Source: Bacteroidales bacterium
GTDB lineage: Bacteria > Bacteroidota > Bacteroidia > Bacteroidales > Muribaculaceae
Direction: 5' to 3'
Length of the DNA: 16,930 nt
Assembly (NCBI GenBank): GCA_004555955.1
Contig: SFJG01000067.1
Coordinates: 1 to 16,930 of the forward strand
Both the position numbers and the translations under genes were made by a program. How positions within the stretch are numbered: position 1 is the first letter of the stretch; each line of letters starts with the position of its first letter. Shown one piece after another: positions 8,601 through 14,826 of this stretch. Below the pieces are notes generated by a model. The model saw only the letters and a list, made by a program, of their open reading frames with translations. It was not told the DNA's origin and searched no databases.

Positions 8601-9649
8601 TCACCGCAAAGTCGTCTTCCGATTTCAGTCAAATTCGCCCGGGAGGTGCAAGCAAAATCGGCGAATCGATTTTCGTCGACCTCTACAGCGCGGAATTCAA
8701 CCGCGACATCGAGCCCAGCACGCACCCACTTATCCGCGACAACTACTACATGCAACTCGTTTCGCACGTTCGTAAGTATAAAGGTGCGCGCTCAATCCCG
8801 ACTCCATCCGCTGCCAAATCGATTCAGTTCTGGCACGACACCGACGTCTGGGACGACGTGTTCCCCGAATATCGCGACGACAAAGGCGACATTCTCCATC
8901 GCAACACGCTCGGATTCCAGAAAGTAGCACCCATGACTAACGCCACCGGGCGTAACGACATCAAACTCGCAAAGGTGGCGAAAGACAAAAACTACGTTTC
9001 GTTCTACGTCGAAACCGTCGACCCGATTTCCGACTTCGAAACCTCCGACAACTGGATGACCCTGCTCATCAACAGCGACTGCAACTACACGACCGGATGG
9101 TCGGGCTACGACTACGCCGTAATGAAGCACAACGGCGACTACTGCCTAATGCGCAACCAAGGCAACCGATACTGCTGGACGAAAATTTGCAGCGTGCGAT
9201 ACACGCTCGACGGAAACGCCCTTTACTTCGCCATCGAAAAAGCGAAAGCCGGACTCAGCGGCGACGTCGACTTCGACTTCAAATGGGCTGACAACACTCC
9301 CGCCAACCCCGACATCCTCGACTTTATCGACAAAGGCGACGTTGCTCCTAACGGTCGTTTCAACTATCGCTACAAAGGCTCGAAAGTGTCGTCGAAAGAC
9401 GTTGAAATCGTCAGCGATGTTGAGATGCAAGAGTGCGCACAAGAATCGTCTATCGCGGTTCGCCGACTCGACAGCCAAACTGTCGAAGTCTCTACAAGCG
9501 AACCTACCGACGTCTACCTTTTCAACTTCACCGGCGCTGTTGTCGGACGCTATCACTTCAACGGCTCCGCAACCCTCCCGATTCCTCGCCGAATGCAAAT
9601 CATCAAGATTATAACCCCCAAAACATCTAAAGCAATCAAAATACTTTAG
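5612..9649 (+). CDS. Large secreted multidomain glycan-active protein with five N-terminal repeats
   Basis: 1345 residues. A signal peptide (about 1-23) is followed by five tandem modules of 131-135 residues starting near 27, 158, 293, 424 and 556. Each opens with W/Y-L/I-LGE-M/V-GLDG and ends in a G-T-Y/W-x-(I/L) strand pair like SusE/SusF starch-binding sandwiches. A region at about 687-1060 resembles GH71/GH99-like TIM barrels: early GMFYYICNG, GIDLIFFDVTNAF (795-807), KPLMLVDP near 868, and QFNE with candidate acid E991. Residues 1070-1260 look like a CBM9-type domain. The last 60 residues (VYLFNFTGAVVGRYHF to KAIKIL) resemble a type IX sorting domain. It probably binds and cleaves a polysaccharide outside the cell or on its surface; the substrate is unknown. 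It starts 37 bp after the CNNM gene. A weak -7-like TATCTTTT (5596-5603) is the only promoter hint. Confidence 0.7.
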   Translation: MKKFFQFILIPFMALVTPTAIDAAESVYLLGEVGLDGDNEDPNRQVGYRPDTGIAMQSNDGNTFTATVHFWNTAGSATHNFGFCTRTTLASDPTAWSEINDYRIGASAANTAIGSGGTFEIGEQGSSRENAFVAQTGTYFICLNLSAKTLTCKKIEPIWILGEMGLDGDNQTSSFATSFIYNRGIRMTSADGVNYSATVHFWSKDGKDTHNFGFLQRNKLGSSWDEIAAYRFAAVAPETTIESGKTYAVGALESSKENFFKAPTGTYKLTLNLDKRTLTAVSADRDISSAPTLWLLGEMGLDGDNENPAQQITFRPDKGVKFSTNDGRYYFATVHFWKSDGSATSNFGLCKSYGLANNTGDWESINPYRIGASAANTKITSGTTYPLGAIQASKENFFVVDKGTYHIVVDLESNTICLTRIEPLWLLGEVGLDGLGQNPNSQVGYRPDKGIRMSSTDGVNYSANVYFWDSAGANATHNFGLCTKRALASSATAWDEIAAYRIGALSGNVKIDSGTTYPLGATQTSKENFFQAPTGAYLVEVNMQNRTIRCTASPRLWILGEMGLDGDNEDPAQQIGFRPDKGIAMTSSDGKTYTARVHFWNIKGDALHNFGLCYNSGLATSQTDWNAIASNRIGATETNTPVIDGVALNLGANGSSKENFFQIPTGTWDITVDMVSRTITCSRAATLSNDYWDTYSDTWVAVDELNRTVNSSDTGVDAPHSNRTIGMFYYICNGPHGTEGDPIYDITEILKANPSNPQFGAEGKPHWWARPWLGYYENNDQFAINKHLQMIVDAGIDLIFFDVTNAFTYDDTVRLIMRIIDARTAAGLRSPKLCYTVNAGATNVVRHLYNNFYANPENKKYWYYYQGKPLMLVDPDALSGLDLGIKNHFSMRHCWAWMADEANNWGWLENYPQRVGWGYDANGNRINEQISVATAQHASTKIGKSYHNGSQPAFNQYAVCSETPRGLYFEEQWSRAHAVNPPLVMVTQFNECMAARFTAKSSSDFSQIRPGGASKIGESIFVDLYSAEFNRDIEPSTHPLIRDNYYMQLVSHVRKYKGARSIPTPSAAKSIQFWHDTDVWDDVFPEYRDDKGDILHRNTLGFQKVAPMTNATGRNDIKLAKVAKDKNYVSFYVETVDPISDFETSDNWMTLLINSDCNYTTGWSGYDYAVMKHNGDYCLMRNQGNRYCWTKICSVRYTLDGNALYFAIEKAKAGLSGDVDFDFKWADNTPANPDILDFIDKGDVAPNGRFNYRYKGSKVSSKDVEIVSDVEMQECAQESSIAVRRLDSQTVEVSTSEPTDVYLFNFTGAVVGRYHFNGSATLPIPRRMQIIKIITPKTSKAIKIL
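5690..7669 (+). repeat. Five tandem in-gene repeats of about 390-405 bp
   Basis: The N-terminal half of the secreted gene consists of five imperfect units whose protein starts fall at about nt 5690, 6083, 6488, 6881 and 7277. Shared blocks include LGE-M/V-GLDGDNE, (F/Y)RPDKG, SxDGxx(Y/F)xAxVxFW, HNFG, YRIGA and SKENFF. Units 3 and 5 share the longest matching opening (GLDGDNE-N/D-PAQQI). The fourth unit loses the DGDNE acidic loop (GLDGLGQN), and the second lacks the FRPDKG block. Confidence 0.85.
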
Positions 9650-9666
9650 TCGGAAAGACAATCACC

Positions 9667-9691
9667 AACTGCGGAGCGTTGCTCCGCAGTT
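9667..9691. other. Perfect 11-bp hairpin after the secreted gene
   Basis: AACTGCGGAGC (9667-9677) and GCTCCGCAGTT (9681-9691) form a perfect stem with a GTT loop, 17 bases after the stop of the large gene. ACC before it can also pair with GGT after it across a one-base bulge. No T-tract follows on + and no A-tract precedes it, so it is either a Rho-independent-like terminator lacking U's, an mRNA 3'-end stabiliser, or a copy of a short palindromic repeat. Confidence 0.6.
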
Positions 9692-9736
9692 AGGTGGTTA
9701 ATCGGCAGCCGGCACTGCTAAGTCGGAGACTTTGTA

Positions 9737-9749
9737 TCCCAATTTGGGA
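9737..9749. promoter_or_regulatory. 13-nt palindrome upstream of the ATPase gene
   Basis: TCCCAA, a central T, and TTGGGA form a perfect inverted repeat. Its last base is the first base of the first AAAAAGTGTAATTT copy. Its position before the -7 box of the ATPase gene makes it an operator candidate; no known factor is assigned. Confidence 0.35.
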
Positions 9750-9828
9750 AAAAGTGTAATTTTATTATGCTAAATTCAATGAAAAAGTGTAATTTTGCAG
9801 GTGTAAAAAATCGGAAAAAGTGTAATTT
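9749..9828 (+). repeat. Three 14-nt direct repeats at an exact 33-bp period
   Basis: AAAAAGTGTAATTT occurs without mismatch at 9749-9762, 9782-9795 and 9815-9828. Starts are exactly 33 bp apart, close to three helical turns, and intervening bases differ. The second copy runs into a perfect -7 box. The phase suggests a protein binding on one face of the DNA. The repeats also lie in a frame open upstream of the ATPase (MKKCNF..., RKKCNL...), so a longer start at 9767 cannot be excluded. Confidence 0.7.
9790..9797 (+). promoter_or_regulatory. -7 box (TAATTTTG) of the ATPase gene
   Basis: TAATTTTG matches TAnnTTTG exactly and overlaps the end of the second AAAAAGTGTAATTT repeat. The -33 position 20 bp upstream reads TATG, a poor match, so activity may need an activator or the promoter may be weak. 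A start near 9803 would give a leader of about 30 nt to ATG 9833. Confidence 0.4.
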
Positions 9829-9832
9829 AGCT

Positions 9833-11098
9833 ATGCTATACAGAAAAATAAGTGCTGAAATAGAGGCACATTTGCTTTCAGGCAATGACAAAATTATGGT
9901 CGTTGAAGGTGCCAGACAGATCGGCAAATCATACATAATACGCGAAGTCGGGAAACGACTGTTCAAGAACTTCGTCGAAATAAACTTCGTCAAAGACAAC
10001 GAAACAGAAGGTCTGTTCCGTAACATACGAGGAATCAAAGATTTCTATCTGGCTCTTAGCATGGTTGCCGGCGGAAAGTTGGACGACAAGTCCGACACAC
10101 TCATCTTTCTCGATGAGATTCAACACTATCCACAATACCTGACAATGCTGAAATTCCTACGCGAAGAAGGCAAATTCACCTATATAGCCAGTGGCAGCAT
10201 GCTCGGTATAGCCCTTCGAAATACGACTTCAATACCCGTAGGCAGCATCATTCGCAAGCGGATGTATCAACTCGATTTTGAAGAATGGCTAATTGCAGAA
10301 GGTTGGGGCAAGGACGCTCTCAATTATGTGCGCGAATGCTACAAGCAACGTATTTCTCTATCGGAAGCACAGCACGAAAACATTATGGGCGAGTTCAAGA
10401 AATATCTTTTAGTAGGTGGCATGCCGGATGCTGTCAACACTTACTTGGACACTCACAATATATTCAGAGTACGAGAAGTACAAGATTCAATACTAAATCT
10501 ATACAAAGAAGATGCCGCAAAATACGAGAACGAGTCAAGTAAGCGACTCCTTGTGCGCCGCATCTACGATATGATTGTATCGCAGATGGAAAACAAGAAA
10601 AAACGCATTGTGGCTAAGGACATACGCAACAAAGAAGGCGACCGATTCGAATGGTTTGCCGAAGAATTTGAATACCTAATATCATCGGGAATAGCTCTTG
10701 ACGTACACGCAATCTCCAATCCGAAATATCCTTTGTCGGAATCGGTACACAAAAATCTTCTAAAACTGTACCTTAACGATGTTGGAATGCTTACAGCACG
10801 ATTATACGAACACAATATCACTCCTGTGGTGAAAAGCGAACCAAGTATTAATCTCGGTTCAGTTTACGAGAGTGTCGTCGCTCAAGAATTAAAAGCGCAC
10901 GGACACGACCTATACTATTACGACAATTCAAAAAAAGGCGAAGTCGACTTCCTTGTCAACAACGTATCAGCGATGACTGTTCTACCAATAGAGGTAAAAT
11001 CGGGCAAAGACTTTACTTCTCACAAGTCTCTCGACCGATTCATTGCCAACGAAGACTACAACATCCCATACGGCATCGTAAGCAATGGCTACTTTTAA
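9833..11098 (+). CDS. AAA-family ATPase with DUF4143 C-terminus
   Basis: 421 residues from ATG 9833 (MLYRKISAEIEAHL). Walker A is GARQIGKS (26-33) and Walker B is LIFLDEIQ with D94-E95, so it should bind and hydrolyse ATP. The C-terminal DUF4143 region carries GEVDFLVN (D372) and PIEVKSG (E387, K389), the layout of a degenerate PD-(D/E)xK nuclease-like fold. Such ATPases are common, multi-copy accessory genes in Bacteroidales, and their role is unclear. An in-frame ATG at 9767 would add 22 residues encoded by the 33-bp repeats and is less likely. Codons are clearly more A/T-ending than in flanking genes, and it sits alone between hairpins, suggesting lateral acquisition. Confidence 0.85.
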   Translation: MLYRKISAEIEAHLLSGNDKIMVVEGARQIGKSYIIREVGKRLFKNFVEINFVKDNETEGLFRNIRGIKDFYLALSMVAGGKLDDKSDTLIFLDEIQHYPQYLTMLKFLREEGKFTYIASGSMLGIALRNTTSIPVGSIIRKRMYQLDFEEWLIAEGWGKDALNYVRECYKQRISLSEAQHENIMGEFKKYLLVGGMPDAVNTYLDTHNIFRVREVQDSILNLYKEDAAKYENESSKRLLVRRIYDMIVSQMENKKKRIVAKDIRNKEGDRFEWFAEEFEYLISSGIALDVHAISNPKYPLSESVHKNLLKLYLNDVGMLTARLYEHNITPVVKSEPSINLGSVYESVVAQELKAHGHDLYYYDNSKKGEVDFLVNNVSAMTVLPIEVKSGKDFTSHKSLDRFIANEDYNIPYGIVSNGYF

Positions 11099-11224
11099 TC
11101 TATAAAAGCTCTTAAAACGGCGTAATACACAGGCGCCGGGGCAACAAAGTCATCGGTGCGACCTTTGTCTTATAGCATTTTGACAAAAGTAATAATTTGA
11201 TTATTTTTCCCAATTTACGCATTT
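11099..11224. other. Intergenic sequence after the ATPase gene
   Basis: No gene is seen. ACAAAG (11144-11149) and CTTTGT (11163-11168) can pair around a GC-rich loop, with two further pairs across a bulged C. No T-tract follows, so it is only a weak terminator candidate for the ATPase transcript. Confidence 0.3.
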
Positions 11225-11249
11225 GTTAAAGTTTGTTAGCAACTTTAAC
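11225..11249. promoter_or_regulatory. Inverted repeat GTTAAAGTT / AACTTTAAC before nadK
   Basis: Two perfect 9-nt arms, 11225-11233 and 11241-11249, are separated by TGTTAGC. It ends 11 bp before the TTG of the nadK -33 element, a typical site for an activator or repressor. The AACTTTAAC arm recurs at the same distance before the porX promoter. Confidence 0.5.
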
Positions 11250-11259
11250 TAACGCGAGC

Positions 11260-11291
11260 TTTGCATAACAAATATTTTGGTAATAAATTTG
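11260..11291 (+). promoter_or_regulatory. Promoter of nadK, Bacteroidetes-type
   Basis: TTTG at 11260-11263, 20 bp, then TAAATTTG at 11284-11291: both elements and the spacing fit the consensus. The transcript would start about 6 bases later, leaving a leader near 12 nt to ATG 11309. The upstream TTG at 11261, which is in frame with the gene, falls in the -33 box and is not a start. Confidence 0.75.
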
Positions 11292-11308
11292 CAGAAAAAC
11301 TGACAGAG

Positions 11309-12172
11309 ATGAAAATCGCAATTTTCGGAAGCCACCACCAACGCGCACACCTTGCCCACATCGCACAACTCGCAACCGCTCTGCGCAACCGCGATGTTGA
11401 GGTTTGGCTCGACCGTCGTTTCTACGACTACATCCACCCGCTAATCCCGGAATTCGGCGTCGCGGGAATCATCGACGGCAACGAGTTCGATGCCGACTAC
11501 GCCATCAGCATCGGCGGCGACGGCACTTTTCTGCGCACGGCGGCTCGCGTCGGCGAAAAACAGATACCGATTGCGGGCATCAACACAGGCCATCTGGGCT
11601 ACCTCGCCGATGTGCCTATCTGTCAGGCGGAAACTTTCGTCGACGACCTTATGTCGCGCAACGTTACCATCAACGTGCGACAACTCATCGACGTTTCAGC
11701 CGATAATATGGACTACCATCTTACTGCTCTCAACGAATTGGCTATCCAAAAAAATGCTTCGGCATCAATGCTACACATCCATGTGACTGTCAACGGGCGA
11801 GAACTGACTACTTACCTCGGCGACGGCTTAATCGTGTCGACGCCCACCGGAAGTACCGCCTACAACCTGTCGGTGGGCGGCCCGATAATGCATCCGGCAT
11901 GCCGTAGCATCGTCATTTCGCCTATCGCCGCTCATTCGCTCACAATGCGTCCGCTCGTACTGCCCGACGACATCATTCTAAGAATCACTACAACCTCAAA
12001 CCGCTCCGACTCGTTCCGAGCCAGCGTCGACGGTAATTCCGACGAACTGCCTATGGGCACAACGCTACGCCTGTCGAAAGCCGACTACGGCATTCTCATT
12101 GTGCAACATCGCAGTCACGACTTCGCCGAAACGCTTCGCAAAAAACTTATGTGGGGCGCCGACACAAGATAG
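11309..12172 (+). CDS. nadK: NAD kinase
   Basis: Phosphorylates NAD to NADP with ATP; cytoplasmic and the only route to NADP in most bacteria. The 287-residue protein shows the family motifs in order: GGDGTFLRTA (69-78, with the catalytic Asp at 71), NTGHLGYLAD (92-101), ALNELAIQK, and STPTGSTAYNLSVGGPIMHP in the C-terminal beta domain. The length is usual. The start is set by MKIAIFGSHHQR, typical of Bacteroidetes NadK, and by the promoter just upstream. It converges on the DUF4831 gene with 12 bp between the two stops, so the two transcripts may overlap. It has its own promoter and no clear operon partner. Confidence 0.93.
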   Translation: MKIAIFGSHHQRAHLAHIAQLATALRNRDVEVWLDRRFYDYIHPLIPEFGVAGIIDGNEFDADYAISIGGDGTFLRTAARVGEKQIPIAGINTGHLGYLADVPICQAETFVDDLMSRNVTINVRQLIDVSADNMDYHLTALNELAIQKNASASMLHIHVTVNGRELTTYLGDGLIVSTPTGSTAYNLSVGGPIMHPACRSIVISPIAAHSLTMRPLVLPDDIILRITTTSNRSDSFRASVDGNSDELPMGTTLRLSKADYGILIVQHRSHDFAETLRKKLMWGADTR

Positions 12173-12184
12173 CGCCGGCACGCT

Positions 12185-13276
12185 CTATTGCTGTGGCTCT
12201 TCGGGCGCCGTCACGCCGTAGTCTTTGATGGCTCCCGTTTCGGGATAAAATTCAACGTAGGCGGGCGATTTCTTATCGACAAACGCCTTCGGATTGAGCC
12301 CGAACTGCACGCCCAGTTGCGACACTTGCACGCTGCGTTTTGCGTATTGTTTTCCTTTATAACTTATCGACACGGTTGCTTTGCCGGGTATGCAGTACAT
12401 CACCGCATCTTTCGGCACTCGTTTTACCTCGCCTTTCTCGTCAACGGGGAGTTCGCCGCGTTGGTCAACGGTCAACGTCAGATAGACCGGGTCGCCGCCA
12501 AGGTCGTTGCGGTCGACGATGCCATCGTAGTCCGACACGCGGAAAATCACTTCCTGACTAACAGCGTCGGCAGGAACGTAGTCGAACTGAGCTGCCACGA
12601 TTTCGGTGGTGGTCGTTCCAACAAACATTGCGGTCAAGATACGCTCTTGGCGGTTGAGTTCGTCGAGCATCAGTTTGAGCGAAGCCCCGTCGGGCGGCAT
12701 CTTGTCGGCATTGCCCGACACGAGGTCGTTGCGCGTTTCGCGCAGTTCGAAAATCTTCGACGCGGCTGCCTCGGCGCGCTTCATTGTCGACTCGCCGGCT
12801 ACCATATCTTCCGAAAACACGTTGACTGCGTCTGCCTGACTGTCGGCAGTTGCCCGAGATGCGTCTTCTCTCTTCTTCGGCTCTGCGACAGTAACTTCTT
12901 TATTGATTGCCAGGGGCATACCTTCGCGGTCGACTATCACATACGGCGCCGCACCGGCTTTGAACGTCATCAAAAATTCGTTCTCCTTGTCTGCCACGCC
13001 GAATGGCGTCACCGTGATGCTTTCGATGCCCCAAGTTTGGCTGTCGGCGATTATCACGTTGTCCACCCCGAGATATTTCTTGGCATATTTATAGAACGGA
13101 CCCGCTTTTTTGACGGTTTTGACCGCCGCAACGTCAATGCTCAGATGCGTCGTCGGCAGGGTATAGATTAGACCATAGTCGTTGAGTTTCGATGCCGTAA
13201 GTTTTTGCGTCTGTTGTGCCTGTCCGGCCATAGCCACAAGGGCTGAAAGCGCTAATGTTATGACTGACTTGTTCAT
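12185..13276 (-). CDS. DUF4831-family exported protein
   Basis: 363 residues with a signal peptide (MNKSVITLALSALVAMAGQAQ), so periplasmic or outer-membrane associated. The mature part resembles the Bacteroidota family DUF4831: LTASKLNDYGLIYTLPTTHLSIDVAAVKTVKKAGPFYKYAKKYLG near the N-terminus, and YCIPGKATVSISYKGKQYAKRSVQVSQLGVQFGLNPKAF near the C-terminus. No catalytic motif is visible and no function is established that I know of. It is the last gene of the porX-nnrDE operon, beginning 13 bp after the nnrDE stop. Confidence 0.8.
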   Translation of the reverse strand: MNKSVITLALSALVAMAGQAQQTQKLTASKLNDYGLIYTLPTTHLSIDVAAVKTVKKAGPFYKYAKKYLGVDNVIIADSQTWGIESITVTPFGVADKENEFLMTFKAGAAPYVIVDREGMPLAINKEVTVAEPKKREDASRATADSQADAVNVFSEDMVAGESTMKRAEAAASKIFELRETRNDLVSGNADKMPPDGASLKLMLDELNRQERILTAMFVGTTTTEIVAAQFDYVPADAVSQEVIFRVSDYDGIVDRNDLGGDPVYLTLTVDQRGELPVDEKGEVKRVPKDAVMYCIPGKATVSISYKGKQYAKRSVQVSQLGVQFGLNPKAFVDKKSPAYVEFYPETGAIKDYGVTAPEEPQQ

Positions 13277-13289
13277 ATCTTATGTTAGT

Positions 13290-14804
13290 TTACGATTCGA
13301 GAATTAGTTTTATAGCCTTGCCGATATACTCGACGATGTCGGAAGCAATAAGCCCTGCCTCGCCGTGCTTTTTGCGAGCCAAGTCGCCTGCCAACCCGTG
13401 GACAAACACACCGATAACGGCGGCTGTACACGACGCCAGCCCCTGTCCGAGCAGCGAGGTTATAATGCCTGTGAGCACATCGCCGCTTCCGGCAGTTGCC
13501 ATTCCGGCATTGCCCGTACTGTTGATAAAAATCTTGCCGTCAGGACGTATCACCTTGGTGTAGTGGCCTTTAAGCACGATAACGATTTTGAGCCGCGACG
13601 AGGCATCGAGAGCCTTTTTCAGGCGCTCTTCCTCGGTATAGCAGTCGCCGAAGAGGCGGTCGAACTCGTTGGCATTGGGCGTTATAATGGAATTTGCCGG
13701 GATGTTGCTCAGATACATCGGGCGCTGCGCCAAGCAGTTGAGCGCATCGGCATCGAGCACTACGGGTTCGCGGCGGCTGCGCAGAAAGGCGCCCAGCGCA
13801 TCGATGGTGCGGCTGTCGGTTCCCAAGCCGGGTCCGATGCCCACAGCGTGCGACTTCTTGTGGGGTGCGATTTCCGTAACAACGCAATCGTCGGAATCGG
13901 TGTCGATTATCGCCTCCGGAACGGCTATCTGCAACGGCAAGTATGCACATCCCGGTGTGTGAACGGTCACTACTCCCGTGCCGCTACGCAGCGCTGCCCG
14001 CGCCGCCAAGATTGCTGCGCCTGCCATGCCGTGGCTGCCCGCCGCAAGGTAGATGCGGCCGAACTCGTTCTTGTCGGCAAACGGATTGCGCAGACTCAGC
14101 GCATCTCTGACGCCTACCGAATCGATAAAGAACGTGTTCGACGGCGTTTCGTGAATGGCACGGCGATTCAGCCCGATGTCGAGCACCTTCCACTCTCCCA
14201 ACACCGCATTGTTTTCCTTGAAGAAGAACGATAGTCGCGGAAATTGGAACGTCAACGTCAAGTCGGCGTGCACCACGTTGCGCAGCAGGTTTTCGTAGTT
14301 ATATTCGCCGAAAAGGCCCGTCGGAATATCTATCGACACCACGAAGGCGTTCGACTCGTTGATGTTCTGCACCAACGACGTATAACCGCCCACGAGGCGT
14401 TCGCGCAAGCCGCTCCCGAAGATGCCGTCGACGATGACGTCGCGCTCGGTAATTTCGGGAAACGAGAACGTCTTGACAACCTCGGTAAAGTCCTCGTATT
14501 CGTATTCTAACAACTTATCGCGATTCGTCCGACAATCGTCGGATAGATGCTCTTTGGTGTTGAAAAGATATATCTCGGGATGATAGCCTTGGTCGATGAG
14601 CATACGCGACACGGCAAGGGCATCGCCGCCGTTGTTGCCCGGCCCCGCAAACACAACTATACGCTGTGTCGGAAGCCAGCGCTCCATAATTTCTTTGGCA
14701 ACAAGCGACGCCGCGCGCTCCATGAGTTCCCACGAGGTTATGCCGTCGCGCTCAACGGTCTTGCGGTCGATTTCGCGTATGTCGGATGATGTAAATATCT
14801 TCAT
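13290..14804 (-). CDS. nnrD: Bifunctional NAD(P)H-hydrate epimerase / ADP-dependent NAD(P)H-hydrate dehydratase
   Basis: 504 residues. Repairs NADH and NADPH hydrates formed by heat or by GAPDH. The N-terminal NnrE (YjeF_N) half epimerises S and R hydrates, with FAGPGNNGGDALAVSRML (52-69) and the IDIPTGLFG loop. The C-terminal NnrD half is a ribokinase-fold dehydratase, with AAGSHGMAGAAILAARAALRSGTG, GIGPGLGTD, VLDADALN, ITPNANEFDRL, LKGHYTKV and the signature GMATAGSGDVLTGI (catalytic D442). All key motifs appear intact. It starts 22 bp after porX and ends 13 bp before the DUF4831 gene. The link to nadK, which converges nearby, is functional (both act on NAD(P)) rather than transcriptional. 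Confidence 0.93.
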   Translation of the reverse strand: MKIFTSSDIREIDRKTVERDGITSWELMERAASLVAKEIMERWLPTQRIVVFAGPGNNGGDALAVSRMLIDQGYHPEIYLFNTKEHLSDDCRTNRDKLLEYEYEDFTEVVKTFSFPEITERDVIVDGIFGSGLRERLVGGYTSLVQNINESNAFVVSIDIPTGLFGEYNYENLLRNVVHADLTLTFQFPRLSFFFKENNAVLGEWKVLDIGLNRRAIHETPSNTFFIDSVGVRDALSLRNPFADKNEFGRIYLAAGSHGMAGAAILAARAALRSGTGVVTVHTPGCAYLPLQIAVPEAIIDTDSDDCVVTEIAPHKKSHAVGIGPGLGTDSRTIDALGAFLRSRREPVVLDADALNCLAQRPMYLSNIPANSIITPNANEFDRLFGDCYTEEERLKKALDASSRLKIVIVLKGHYTKVIRPDGKIFINSTGNAGMATAGSGDVLTGIITSLLGQGLASCTAAVIGVFVHGLAGDLARKKHGEAGLIASDIVEYIGKAIKLILES

Positions 14805-14826
14805 TGTCTGTTATTTAGTTGTTGGT

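Noticed and set aside
9749..9828. CRISPR-like array before the ATPase gene
   Set aside because: Only three 14-nt repeats with 19-nt spacers, in a promoter, with no cas genes; too short and few for CRISPR.
9767..9832. Upstream ATG 9767 as start of the ATPase gene
   Set aside because: It would encode the 33-bp repeats (KKCN motifs) and place the start before the -7 box; family proteins begin at the MLYRKI segment. Kept as a low-probability alternative.
12155..12176. GGCGC/GCGCC pairing between nadK and the DUF4831 gene as a bidirectional terminator
   Set aside because: Only 5 bp with a 12-nt loop, partly inside the nadK end, and no T-tract on either side.
12188..13171. Long + strand open frame (327 codons) opposite the DUF4831 gene
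   Set aside because: It lies entirely antisense to a gene with signal peptide and family match; its translation is compositionally odd (His/Arg/Cys-rich). It is a by-product of the opposite strand's codon bias.
13365..14234. 289-codon + strand frame within nnrDE
   Set aside because: Antisense to an intact, motif-rich enzyme; no promoter or recognisable domain.
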